Shown piece after piece: positions 14,439 to 23,020 of a stretch of DNA of 64,000 nt. Positions within the stretch are counted from its first letter, which is position 1; the number at the start of each line of letters is the position of its first letter. A model generated the notes under the pieces. That model saw nothing but the letters and a program-made list of their open reading frames with translations, was not told the DNA's origin and did no database searches. The stretch spans positions 200,068 to 264,067 of the forward strand of contig NZ_LMNW01000032.1 in assembly GCF_001423125.1 (NCBI RefSeq), in the 5' to 3' direction. The position numbers and the translations under genes were made by a program. This stretch comes from Duganella sp. Leaf126. GTDB taxonomy: Bacteria; Pseudomonadota; Gammaproteobacteria; Burkholderiales; Burkholderiaceae_D.

Positions 14439-16598
14439 ATGCACAAGACACTGATCGCGCTCGCCATCCTGAGCACCACTGCGGCCGCCCACGCCGACGA
14501 AGGCATGTGGATGCCACAACAGCTGCCACAGGTAGCCAAACAACTGAAGGCAGCCGGCCTGGCGCTGGACCCGGCCTCGCTGACCAAGCTGACCGAATTC
14601 CCGATGGGCGCCATCGTCAGCCTCGGCGGCTGCTCGGCGTCGTTCGTCTCGCCGCAAGGCCTGGTCGCCACCAACCACCACTGCGTGTATGGCAGCGTGG
14701 CCCACAATTCCACGCCCGAGCGCGACCTGCTGGCCAACGGTTTCCTGGCCAAGACCCTCGGCGAAGAATTGCCGGCCGCACCGGGCAGCCGCATCTTCGT
14801 TACCAAGGCGGTGACCGATGTCAGCAAGCAGATCATCACCCCGGCCGTCGCCAAGCTGGAAGGCAAGGCCCGCCTCGACGCGATCGAGAACAATACCAAG
14901 ACCCTGCAGGCCGAGTGCGAAAAAGACGCCGGCCACCGCTGCACCGTGTCGTCGTTCTACGGCGGCCTGGCGTTCTACCTGATCAAGCAGCTGGAAATCC
15001 GCGACGTGCGCCTGGTGCATGCGCCGCCGGCCGGCGTGGGCAAATTCGGCGGCGACACCGACAACTGGATGTGGCCGCGCCACACGGGCGACTACGGCTT
15101 CTACCGCGCCTACGTCAGCAAGGATGGCAAGGCTGCCGACTACAGCAAGGACAACGTGCCTTACGTGCCGCAGCATTACCTGAAGCTGGCCAAGCAGGGC
15201 GTGAAGGAAGGCGACTTCGTCATGGTGCTCGGCTACCCGGGCCGCACCAACCGTCACCGCCTGCCGTCGGAAGTGGCGTTCACCTTCGACTGGAGCTATC
15301 CGGCGTTCGTCAAATCGTCGGCCGAGAGCCTGGCCATCATCGCCGAGACCACCAAGGACAACAAGGACACCGCGCTCAAGTATGCCTCGCAGGTGGCCGG
15401 CATCAACAACTACTACAAGAACCGCCAGGGCATGCTCGACTCGTACGCGGGCAGCGACATGCTGGCCCGCAAGACCGCCGAGCATGAAGCGCTCAAGCAG
15501 TGGATCAATGCCGACGCTGCCCGCAAGCAGGAATACGGCGCCGACATCGCTGCCGTCGAACAGCTGATCGCCGAGCGCGACGCCGAAACCAAGCGCGACT
15601 ACTTCCTGTCGACGTCCAAGCCGCGCCTGCTGAACACGGCGCGCATGCTGTACCGCCTGTCCAACGAAAACACCAAGCCCGATGCCGAGCGCAAGTCCGG
15701 CTACCAGGTCCGCGACGTGCCGCGCATCAAGTCGAGCGTGGCCGCGCTGGTGCGCAACTACGACGAGAAGGTGGACAAGGCGCTGGTGATGAACAGCCTG
15801 AGCAAGTACGCCGCGCAGCCGGCCGCCGAGCGCAATGCCGCCTTCGACAGCGTGGTCGGCATCAAGGACGGCATGAGCCGCGCCGACCTGCAGGCCGCGC
15901 TGGACAAGCTGTACGCCGGCAGCAAGCTCGGCGACGTTGCCGTGCGCACGGCCTGGCTCGACAAGCAGCCGGCCGACTTCAAGGCCAGCGACGACAGCTT
16001 CATCAAGGCTGCCGTGGCGCTGTACGGCCCCGACCTGAAAGACGAAGAACGGGAAGAAGACCTGGCCGGCAAGCTGCAGGCCTCATACGCCAATTACATG
16101 AAGGCCAAGATCGCCTACATGAACAGCAAGGGCCAGGCCGTGTACCCGGACGCCAACAGCACGCTGCGCGTGACCTTCGGCAAGATCGCCGGCCGCAAGC
16201 CCGGTTCAGACGGCACCGACTGGAAAGCGTTCACCACCGTTGCCGGCGTCGCCGCCAAGGCCACCGGCACCGGCGAATTCAACGCGCCGAAAGCGCAGCT
16301 GGACGCGATCAAGGCCAAGCAGTTCGGCAACTATGTCGATCCGGTGCTCAAGTCGGTGCCGGTCGCCTACCTGGCCACGCTCGACATCACGGGCGGCAAC
16401 TCCGGCTCGGCCGCGCTCAACAGCAAGGGTGAATGGATCGGCCTGGCGTTTGACGGCACGCTCGATTCGATCATCTCGGACTGGGACTTCAACAAGGCGA
16501 TGACGCGCTCGATCCAGGTGGACCTGCGCTACATCCTGTGGAACATGAAGTACGTGGACCACGCTGACAACCTGCTCAAGGAAATGCACGCCGAATAA
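14439..16598 (+). CDS. S46-family dipeptidyl-peptidase, DPP7-type
   Basis: This 719-residue secreted serine peptidase has a signal peptide (about residues 1-19, ending AHA). The catalytic His is in TNHHC (about residue 81) and the catalytic Ser655 is in GGNSGS. Family S46 enzymes remove dipeptides from peptide N-termini in the periplasm. Residue 673 (AFDG) is Gly, as in DPP7, which prefers hydrophobic P1 residues; DPP11 enzymes have Arg there and prefer Asp/Glu. The terminators on both sides mark it as a single-gene unit. It probably supplies dipeptides from external protein. Confidence 0.93.
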   Translation: MHKTLIALAILSTTAAAHADEGMWMPQQLPQVAKQLKAAGLALDPASLTKLTEFPMGAIVSLGGCSASFVSPQGLVATNHHCVYGSVAHNSTPERDLLANGFLAKTLGEELPAAPGSRIFVTKAVTDVSKQIITPAVAKLEGKARLDAIENNTKTLQAECEKDAGHRCTVSSFYGGLAFYLIKQLEIRDVRLVHAPPAGVGKFGGDTDNWMWPRHTGDYGFYRAYVSKDGKAADYSKDNVPYVPQHYLKLAKQGVKEGDFVMVLGYPGRTNRHRLPSEVAFTFDWSYPAFVKSSAESLAIIAETTKDNKDTALKYASQVAGINNYYKNRQGMLDSYAGSDMLARKTAEHEALKQWINADAARKQEYGADIAAVEQLIAERDAETKRDYFLSTSKPRLLNTARMLYRLSNENTKPDAERKSGYQVRDVPRIKSSVAALVRNYDEKVDKALVMNSLSKYAAQPAAERNAAFDSVVGIKDGMSRADLQAALDKLYAGSKLGDVAVRTAWLDKQPADFKASDDSFIKAAVALYGPDLKDEEREEDLAGKLQASYANYMKAKIAYMNSKGQAVYPDANSTLRVTFGKIAGRKPGSDGTDWKAFTTVAGVAAKATGTGEFNAPKAQLDAIKAKQFGNYVDPVLKSVPVAYLATLDITGGNSGSAALNSKGEWIGLAFDGTLDSIISDWDFNKAMTRSIQVDLRYILWNMKYVDHADNLLKEMHAE

Positions 16599-16620
16599 GC
16601 GTTCACGCTGACAGTCCCCG

Positions 16621-16651
16621 ACCACGCCCCGGCAACGCGGCGTGGTTTTTT
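16621..16651 (+). terminator. Intrinsic terminator after the S46 peptidase
   Basis: ACCACGCC and GGCGTGGT form a perfect 8-bp stem with a 10-nt loop, followed by a run of eight T. It abuts the stop codon of the convergent gene. Confidence 0.85.
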
Positions 16652-17398
16652 TTATGGTTTCAGCAGGCCGCGCACGGTGATTTCGCGGCAGGCGATGTCG
16701 GCCAGCTCGCGCAGGGCCCGCGCCTGCTGGCCGGTCAGCCGGCGCGGTTCGGTATCGATCACGCACAGCGAACCGAGCTTGTAACCGTCGGCATCGACCA
16801 GCGGCACGCCCGCATAAAAACGCATATGGGGTTCGCCCGTCACCAGCGGATTGTCGCGAAAGCGCGCATCGTCGAGCGTGTCGGTAACGAAGAACATGTC
16901 GTCCTGGGCGATCGTGTAATTGCAGAAGGCCCAGTCGCGCGGGGTCGCCGTCATCGTCACGCCATGGCGCGACAAGAACAGCTGCTGCGCGTCGGTGACC
17001 AGCGTCAGCAAGGCGATCGGCGCCGCCGTGACCGTCGCGGCCAGCCAGGTCAGCGGGTCGAACATGCGCGCGAGCTGACCATCGCTCAAACCCGACCGCG
17101 CCACCGCCGCCAGCCGCGACAGCTCAGCAGGATCGCGGCGTTCGGCGCGCACGGGCACGACGTCGGTCTGGCCATACCCGGCCTGGTGCGCCAGGCGCTG
17201 CTGCAGACGCTGGACCGACGACAGGTGCACGCGGCGGTGTCCGCCCGGCGTTTTCCAGGAAGGCAGGTTGCCGTTTTCCATCCACAACTGCGCGGTCGAG
17301 ATGGAAATGCCGAGCAAGTCGGCTACGCCCTTGCTAGTGAGAATGGTCTGGGGTTCGGACGGCGCTGCCGGCTGCGACGAAAGTGGTGTGGTAGGCAT
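16652..17398 (-). CDS. HTH (excisionase/MerR-type) and GAF domain protein
   Basis: The 248-residue protein joins two recognisable parts. Residues about 19-65 form a MerR/excisionase-type winged helix (TSKGVADLLGISISTAQLWMENG, then the wing SWKTPGGHRRV). Residues about 105-245 form a GAF sensor domain, with DWAFCNYTI, ARFRDNPLV, RFYAGVPLVD and GSLCVID motifs. The ligand is unknown; GAF domains of this subgroup often accompany signalling proteins. It is divergent from the chemoreceptor gene across 149 bp. It could be a transcription factor that senses a small ligand; no target is evident. Confidence 0.8.
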   Translation of the reverse strand: MPTTPLSSQPAAPSEPQTILTSKGVADLLGISISTAQLWMENGNLPSWKTPGGHRRVHLSSVQRLQQRLAHQAGYGQTDVVPVRAERRDPAELSRLAAVARSGLSDGQLARMFDPLTWLAATVTAAPIALLTLVTDAQQLFLSRHGVTMTATPRDWAFCNYTIAQDDMFFVTDTLDDARFRDNPLVTGEPHMRFYAGVPLVDADGYKLGSLCVIDTEPRRLTGQQARALRELADIACREITVRGLLKP

Positions 17399-17547
17399 GG
17401 GGGGACTTTAACCCAAGCAATGTAGCGAAACAAGGACAGGCAGGTGACAAAACTGCAGAATTCAATAGGAAAATCTGCTGAAATCGATTTTTTGATGCTA
17501 TAGTGCAACATCAATTAATCTCGTACAACTAAATTCCGGGCCCATCC

Positions 17548-19209
17548 ATGCTGTCCAATATGAAAATCAAACACCTGGTCATCGCAGCGCTGGCAGCGCT
17601 GATGGCTGTCATCCTGTTAATCGGCGGCTACGGCATGTATGCGGCCAACCGCTCGGTCGATCTGCTGACCGAGATCACGCTGGCCGATCAGGCCCGTTCC
17701 GGCGAGCGCAACGCGATCCGGCTCGATATGGAAACCAACCGCAGCCAGATATTGCAGGCACTGCAGCACAACACCGAGTTCGAATGGGCCAAGCTGCATG
17801 ACCACGCGCTCGACGTTCACTGGGGCATCATCGAGGCATCGAGCCAGCGCATCAAGGACCGCTGGCAGCGCTACATCGACAGCATCGACAACGAGGAACA
17901 AAAGAAGCTGGCGCAGGCGTGGTACAGCAGCAGCGACGGCCTGGGACTGGCGCACATTGCGGCCGCCGTGGCGGCCATCCGGAACGGCGACTGGGACGGT
18001 GCCGAACTGGTGCTGATCAAGAAGATCAATCCGACCTACCGCGTGGGCGACGTGGCGATGACGGCCCTGAAAAAATTCAGCGACGAGCGCGCTGCAGCCA
18101 ATCACGACACCGTGCAGGACAGCCTCTCGACCATGCGCTACAGCACCATTGCCGTCCTGATCCTGGGCGCCCTGCTGACGCTGGCGATCGGCTACCTGCT
18201 GATCAAGGCCATCGCCCAGCCGCTGCAGGAAGCGATGACGATTGCCGAGCGGGTAGCGGCCGGCGACCTGCGCGGTAGCGCCGCCATCCACAGCACCAAC
18301 GAAATCGGCACCCTGCTCACCGCGCTCGACACCATGAAAGGCAACCTGGCCGGCATCGTGGCGGAAGTGCGCGGCAATACCACCCACATGGCCAGCGCCT
18401 CGGCGCAGATTGCGGCCGGCAACCACGACCTGTCGCAACGGTCGGCAGAGCAGGCGGCGTCGCTGGAAGAAACCTCGTCGTCGATGGAGGAATTGACGTC
18501 CACCGTCAAGCAGAACGCCGACAGCGCACGCCAGGCCAACACCCTGGCGCTGTCGGCCTCCGAGGTGGCAGTCAAGGGCGGTGCGCTGGTGGCGCAGGTG
18601 GTCGAGACCATGGGCTCGATCAGCGCATCCTCGAACAAGATCGCCGACATCATCAGCGTCATCGACGGCATCGCCTTCCAGACCAACATCCTGGCGCTGA
18701 ACGCGGCCGTGGAAGCGGCCCGTGCCGGCGAGCAGGGCCGCGGTTTCGCGGTGGTGGCTTCGGAAGTACGCAACCTGGCGCAGCGCTCGGCAGCGGCAGC
18801 GCACGAAATCAAGGCGCTCATTGAAGACTCGGTGGACAAGGTGGGCAGCGGTGCGCGACTGGTGGATCAGACCGGCGCGACCATGCAGGAAATCGTGGGC
18901 AGCGTACAGCGCGTGACCGGCATCATGGGCGAAATCACCAGCGCCAGCCAGGAACAGGCCAGCGGCCTGGACCAGATCCGCGCGGCCATCGTGCAAATGG
19001 ACGGCCTGACCCAGCAAAACATGGCGCTGGTCGAAGAAGCGACTGCCGCCTCCGACTCGCTGCACGAGAGCGCCCAGGGTCTGGAAACCGTGGTCAGCGT
19101 GTTCCAGCTCGACGGCGTAACGGGCGCGCCAGCAGCGGGCAGCTCCGCCCGCGCCACTAGTATCGCGCGCAGCCCGCGCACCGCAGGCCTGCGCCTGCAG
19201 CACGGCTGA
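17548..19209 (+). CDS. Methyl-accepting chemotaxis protein
   Basis: This 553-residue chemoreceptor has TM1 at about residues 9-31, a periplasmic four-helix-bundle (4HB) sensor to about 190, TM2 at about 195-215, a HAMP domain, and a cytoplasmic signalling helix pair. The hairpin tip (IAFQTNILALNAAVEAARAGEQGRGF) is the highly conserved CheA/CheW contact. The C-terminus is an Ala/Ser/Arg-rich tail without an obvious CheR/CheB pentapeptide. The ligand cannot be inferred. A second ATG four codons in could be the true start. No other chemotaxis gene is nearby. Confidence 0.93.
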   Translation: MLSNMKIKHLVIAALAALMAVILLIGGYGMYAANRSVDLLTEITLADQARSGERNAIRLDMETNRSQILQALQHNTEFEWAKLHDHALDVHWGIIEASSQRIKDRWQRYIDSIDNEEQKKLAQAWYSSSDGLGLAHIAAAVAAIRNGDWDGAELVLIKKINPTYRVGDVAMTALKKFSDERAAANHDTVQDSLSTMRYSTIAVLILGALLTLAIGYLLIKAIAQPLQEAMTIAERVAAGDLRGSAAIHSTNEIGTLLTALDTMKGNLAGIVAEVRGNTTHMASASAQIAAGNHDLSQRSAEQAASLEETSSSMEELTSTVKQNADSARQANTLALSASEVAVKGGALVAQVVETMGSISASSNKIADIISVIDGIAFQTNILALNAAVEAARAGEQGRGFAVVASEVRNLAQRSAAAAHEIKALIEDSVDKVGSGARLVDQTGATMQEIVGSVQRVTGIMGEITSASQEQASGLDQIRAAIVQMDGLTQQNMALVEEATAASDSLHESAQGLETVVSVFQLDGVTGAPAAGSSARATSIARSPRTAGLRLQHG

Positions 19210-19289
19210 CAACACCGGGAGCGCCGGGCGGATCTCGTTCTGTCATGCGCTCCTTGAGTGACGGGGACTTTGGCGTGACGCTGTTGCAG

Positions 19290-19490
19290 AACGCGTGTTC
19301 TTTGCGCGCGCCTGCTCCACGCTTGACTTGCGCTTCTCGCGCGACGCGCGCCCCTTGCGCACCGCGTGCCCCTTACGTGACGCGTGTTACTCGCGCCACA
19401 TGGGTTCCTCGCGTGACGTAGGCTTGCTGCGCTTAGCACGTATCCCGCGCATCCTGCGCCTGCTGCGCTTCCGGCCTTGAGCGCGTCGCT
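19290..19490. repeat. Degenerate 18-bp tandem repeat
   Basis: About eleven imperfect 18-bp units follow each other, for example GCGCTTCTCGCGCGACGC, GCGCCCCTTGCGCACCGC, GTGCCCCTTACGTGACGC and GGGTTCCTCGCGTGACGT, starting at 19330, 19348, 19366 and 19402. The period is a multiple of three, and one plus-strand frame (19295-19480) stays open and reads as hexapeptides of the form x-L/S-R-D-A-x. There is no good ribosome site, so I do not call it a gene. The region fills the 307-bp gap between the chemoreceptor and the patatin gene. Confidence 0.65.
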
Positions 19491-19516
19491 TGCCGTGCGT
19501 GCTTGCGCGACGCGTC

Positions 19517-20559
19517 TTACCTTGATGCCCCTCTGTCGGTGTGCGCACCGAACGCCGTCGCCGGCACCACCGGCGCGGACCGGCCTAGCGCGTGCGCGTG
19601 ATGGCGCAGCCAGTCGTCTGCCGCTGCGCGGCCTGCCGCGTGCAGATGCAGCAGAAACCCCAGCTCGCCGTTGAGCTTGCTTGAAATACTGTAATCGGCC
19701 AGTTGGCCGATGCCGCTGATGACGTGCACGCGGGGCTGCTCGAACACCATGCCGTCGCCGCGCTCGCCAGCCGGCAAACCCTGTTTATGCTGCAAGGCGG
19801 CCAGCTCGCGCAGGAAACTGATATTGAAGGCGATTTCGTTGGTGCGGTTGGCAATGTCGGCCACGCTGCGCGGCACCTGGCTGCGCGCGACCGGATTGTT
19901 TTGTACCACGATGATGTCGCGCGCACCATGCTCGAGCAACGGCGCCAGCGGCGGGTTGGCAACGAAACTGCCGTCCCAGTAGCTTTCGCCATCGACCTCG
20001 ACAGCAGCAAACACGGTGGGCAGGCAGGCCGACGCCAGCACCCGCTGCGGATCGAGCTCGGTGCGGGTGAAGATGCGCGCGGCGCCGGTGCGGACATTGG
20101 TGGCGGCAATAAACAGTTGCAGCTCGGTGCAGCCGCGCACGCGCTCGAAATCGACCAGCGTGGTCAGCAGATTGCGCAGCGGATTCTGGGTAAACGGCGT
20201 TTCCTTTACCGGCCCGTGCAATGCCGCACTCATTTCCAGCAAGTGGTAGGCCGGCGAATATTCAAGCGTCCAGTTGCCGGCCAGGTAATCGAACGGCGTC
20301 CGCTGCAGCGGGCTGAGCGACATGGCCTGGCCCAGCGCGGTCCAGTACCGGCGCAGCGCCGCCCGCCACCGTAGGCATAGCCATCGGCCAGCACCACCGC
20401 GTTGATGGCGCCCGAGCTGCTGCCGCTGAGTTTGTCGAACACCAGGTCGTCTTCATCGAGCAGGCGGTCGAGCACCCCCCAGGTGAATGCCCCATACGTA
20501 CCGGCCCCCTGCAGGCCCAGGCTCACCGCCCTACTCCCCTCGCTGTTCCAGCTATCCAT
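19517..20559 (-). pseudogene. Patatin-like phospholipase, frameshifted
   Basis: Two frames together make one patatin. The N-terminal frame (from 20559) has the oxyanion loop GLQGAGTYGAF and the nucleophile elbow GSSSG with the catalytic Ser. It breaks after GYAYGG near 20360-20372. The downstream frame continues with ALRRYWTALGQAMSLSPLQRTP and includes the catalytic Asp in DGSFVANPP, ending at 19517. One base appears to be missing in a GC-rich stretch (CGCCGCCCGCCACC on the plus strand). Either the gene is inactivated or the base was lost in sequencing. The closest family is the RpoH-suppressor/DUF3734-like patatins that act on lipids. Confidence 0.75.
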
Positions 20560-20875
20560 ATCCGCTCCTGCCCAGGCGACATCGTTCTACCGACCATACC
20601 CAAAAATCCCCGGCTGCGGCGCACCAGACGACCAGGCTTGGCGGGCGTTGCGACAGCCCGCTCGGGCGTTCGGCCCGGGACCGGACCATACAAGTATGGG
20701 GCGCGTGTCTGAATGTCGGATCGCACCTGGGTAACCGCCTGCGCGGGTACGACGGCGATGAAGCCCTTAACTTCACGGCATTCGGATCTGCCCGCGAAGC
20801 TGGGGGGCGACGCGGGAGGGGGGTGATCGGTTACAGTGCGGTGCTGTCTTTCTCTTCCAACCTACAGGAGTTCGT
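20560..20875. other. Intergenic region with operator-like palindrome
   Basis: No gene is seen in these 316 bp. They hold a perfect dyad CCATAC-AA-GTATGG (20686-20699), with a direct copy of GACCATAC near 20595. There is also a half copy of a dispersed palindromic element (20725-20753), listed separately. The right end carries the ribosome site ACAGGAG of the FMN reductase. Confidence 0.5.
20725..20753. repeat. Half copy of the dispersed CCGCCTGCGCGGGTA element
   Basis: The segment ending CCGCCTGCGCGGGTACGACG matches, with three or four changes, the right arm of the element at 40368-40444 (CCCGCCTGCGCGGGTAGGACG). The left arm is absent here. Confidence 0.55.
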
Positions 20876-21442
20876 ATGTCCGCCAAGAAAATTGCTGTCA
20901 TCATCGGCAGCCTGCGCAAGGAGTCGCTGAACCGTAAATTTGCCCACGAAGTCATGGCGCTGGCGCCGGCGTCGTTGAGTCTGGAGATCGTCGAAATCGG
21001 CGAGCTGGCCATGTACAACCAGGACCTCGATGAGGACGGCGCAGTGCCGCCGCAGGCCTGGACCCAGTTCCGCCAGCGCATGCAGGAATTCGATGGCGTC
21101 CTGTTCTTCACCCCCGAGTACAACCGCTCCACCACCGCCGCCCTGAAGAACGCGCTCGATGTCGGTTCGCGTCCGTATGGCAGCAGCGTCTGGTCCGGCA
21201 AACCGGCCGGTGTGGTCAGCGTGACCCCGGGCACCACCGGCGCGTTCGGCGCCAACCACCATCTGCGCCAGTCGCTGGTCTTCCTCGACATGCCGGTACT
21301 GCAACAGCCGGAAATGTACATCGGCAGTGCCGCCAAGCTGCTCGGCGACGACGGCAAGGTCAGCAATGAAGACACCAAAAAATTCCTGAAGAAATTCATC
21401 GAGGCGTACGCGGCATGGGCCGAGACCAACGCCAAGAAATAA
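20876..21442 (+). CDS. NADPH-dependent FMN reductase (ChrR/YieF-like)
   Basis: This 188-residue flavodoxin-fold protein has the phosphate-binding loop GSLRKESLNRK (residues about 11-21), which holds the FMN phosphate. The PEYNRSTTAALKNALD motif (about 81-96) contacts the isoalloxazine ring. The family reduces FMN, quinones, chromate and azo compounds with NAD(P)H, often as an antioxidant quinone reductase in the cytoplasm. The start has an excellent ribosome site (ACAGGAG, 7 bases upstream). It is a single gene, convergent with the MBL-fold gene across a 67-bp gap. Confidence 0.9.
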   Translation: MSAKKIAVIIGSLRKESLNRKFAHEVMALAPASLSLEIVEIGELAMYNQDLDEDGAVPPQAWTQFRQRMQEFDGVLFFTPEYNRSTTAALKNALDVGSRPYGSSVWSGKPAGVVSVTPGTTGAFGANHHLRQSLVFLDMPVLQQPEMYIGSAAKLLGDDGKVSNEDTKKFLKKFIEAYAAWAETNAKK

Positions 21443-21509
21443 GTTCTTGGATCGCGTCGGCGCCCCGGTATCTGCAGCCCTTCGCTGCCGCGTCTGCCGG
21501 TGTTGCCGG

Positions 21510-22850
21510 CTAACGCCGTAGCGCTGTAAAAGCGTAGCCGGCTGGCGTGAGTGCTGCTGCTGAGGTGGGTGCTGCTGCGGACGACACAGGCGCTGCCGCC
21601 GAAGGGGGGAGCGCTGCTGTAGATGAGGTAAGCGCTGCCGCCGATGGCGTAAGTATTGCTGCCGATGGGGTAAGCGCTGCCGCCGACGGGGTAAGCGCTG
21701 CCGCCGATGGCGTAAGCATTGCTGCCGATGGGGTAAGCGCTGCCGCCGATGAGGTAAGCGCGGCAGCCGATGGCGTGCGTACCGCCGTCGGCGGTGGCGC
21801 AGCCGCCCGTTGCAGCTGTCGCGCCGGTGGCAAGCGGCGCGCTGCGCGGACGGATCGCAACGGTAGCAACCGGAATCCCCCCGGTGCCGGCGCCAGCGCC
21901 AGGTCGGCGCCCGGCAGCCGGTCGGGCAAGGTGAGCGCTGCGTCGTCTGCGAGCGGCGTGCAACTCAAATAGATGCGATACGACGCCCGGCCATCGCCAA
22001 GCTCCATCACGAAACCTGCCACATGCCCAGCGCCCGGCCCGCCCGGCACGGCGCCGGGCATTGCCGTGATGCGCAGCGACGTTTTGCCCTGGCGCAGGTG
22101 CAGCGCATCCCAGACGTGCAGCGGATACCAGCGCGGCCCCTGCCCTCGGCCCGGCACCTGACCATGCCCTTGCTGCGTTCCCTGCTCCTGCTGTGTTCCC
22201 TGCCCTTGCTGTGTTCCCTGCCCCTGCTGCGTTCCTTGCCCCTGCTGCTTTCCCTGCCCTTGCTCCGTTCCCTGCCCTTGCTGCATTCCCTGCGCTTGCA
22301 GCATGCCTTGTCCTTGCCGCATTCCTTGCCCTTGCTGCGTCCCCTGCCCCTGCTTTTGCCTCGACCCATGCTCCTGCCGCGGCTCCTTCTCGTGCCCCTT
22401 CGTCTGCTCCTGTCCCGGCTCCTGTCCCGGCTCCTGTTCTAACTCCTTGTCGTGCCCTGCCCCCGGCACCGCCAGCTCGCCGCTGGCCTCCGGCAATACC
22501 ACGCCCAGGCCGTGCAGCGACGCCAGTGGCGCCAGGCCGCCGTAGCGGCCCGGGCTGGCCGGTGTCAGCACCAGCAAGTCGGCGGCCGGCCAGCCCCGCA
22601 CTGCCTCGGCGGTGTAGGCGTCGGCATCGGCGTCCACGACCAGCAGCGTCAGTCCCTGATAGCGGATCAGTGCCAGCCCGTTGCCTGCCGGCGCTATCCG
22701 GCCCTGCTGCGACAGCAGTTGCGATTGCGGTGGCGCCTTCATCTGTATTGCATAGCGCGGTCCCACCTGGGCCAGCCCCGCCCGGCATGCCAGCGCCAGC
22801 ACCACCACGCTTGCAGCCATGGCCGCCGTCGTCCCGAGTCTGTTGTGCAT
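21510..22850 (-). CDS. Exported MBL-fold (UlaG/RomA-like) pseudoenzyme with two repeat tracts
   Basis: The 446-residue protein starts at an ATG with a GGAGG site and has a Sec-type signal peptide (to about residue 27). Residues 57-120 and 241-350 look like the two halves of a UlaG/RomA-type metallo-beta-lactamase fold. Examples are GNGLALIRYQGLTLLV, then DLLVLTPASPGRYGG where active enzymes have the metal motif HxHxDH, and later YRIYLSCTP where they have ISGDT. Every metal ligand I can align is replaced, so no hydrolase activity is expected. Between the halves a Gln/Gly-rich insert (135-238) holds about ten hexapeptides of the QQGQGT type. The C-terminus (357-440) is about ten TPSAAAL-type heptapeptides. 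The fold call is by eye; the function is unknown. Confidence 0.6.
   Translation of the reverse strand: MHNRLGTTAAMAASVVVLALACRAGLAQVGPRYAIQMKAPPQSQLLSQQGRIAPAGNGLALIRYQGLTLLVVDADADAYTAEAVRGWPAADLLVLTPASPGRYGGLAPLASLHGLGVVLPEASGELAVPGAGHDKELEQEPGQEPGQEQTKGHEKEPRQEHGSRQKQGQGTQQGQGMRQGQGMLQAQGMQQGQGTEQGQGKQQGQGTQQGQGTQQGQGTQQEQGTQQGHGQVPGRGQGPRWYPLHVWDALHLRQGKTSLRITAMPGAVPGGPGAGHVAGFVMELGDGRASYRIYLSCTPLADDAALTLPDRLPGADLALAPAPGGFRLLPLRSVRAARRLPPARQLQRAAAPPPTAVRTPSAAALTSSAAALTPSAAMLTPSAAALTPSAAALTPSAAILTPSAAALTSSTAALPPSAAAPVSSAAAPTSAAALTPAGYAFTALRR
21549..21785. repeat. 21-bp minisatellite (TPSAAAL repeat) at the 3' end of the MBL-like gene
   Basis: About eleven 21-bp units of the type GCTGCCGATGGGGTAAGCGCT occur in tandem, some identical to their neighbours. 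The period keeps the reading frame, so copy-number change would lengthen or shorten the protein without breaking it. Confidence 0.85.
22160..22455. repeat. 18-bp minisatellite (QQGQGT repeat) inside the MBL-like gene
   Basis: Units such as TGCTGTGTTCCCTGCCCT recur about ten times in 18-bp register (about 22165-22350), with more degenerate related units continuing to 22455. The repeat codes for the Gln/Gly insert of the MBL-like protein and is also in frame. Confidence 0.85.
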
Positions 22851-23020
22851 GACCACCTCCCGTTGCTGAGCATGGCGCAGTACACCATCGACGCTGATTT
22901 TTTTCCTTGAAGCAACGCAATCACTGCGTCGCCAGCGCTCAAAAAACGGGCAGCGATGATACAATCCTGCGCTTGAAACGTGCCCACCTGCTCACGAGGC
23001 ACACCGCACGCACTCCCACC

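Noticed and set aside
21549..22455. CRISPR-like arrays at the two minisatellites
   Set aside because: Units are 18 and 21 bp without unique spacers, lie in one coding frame, and no cas gene is present.
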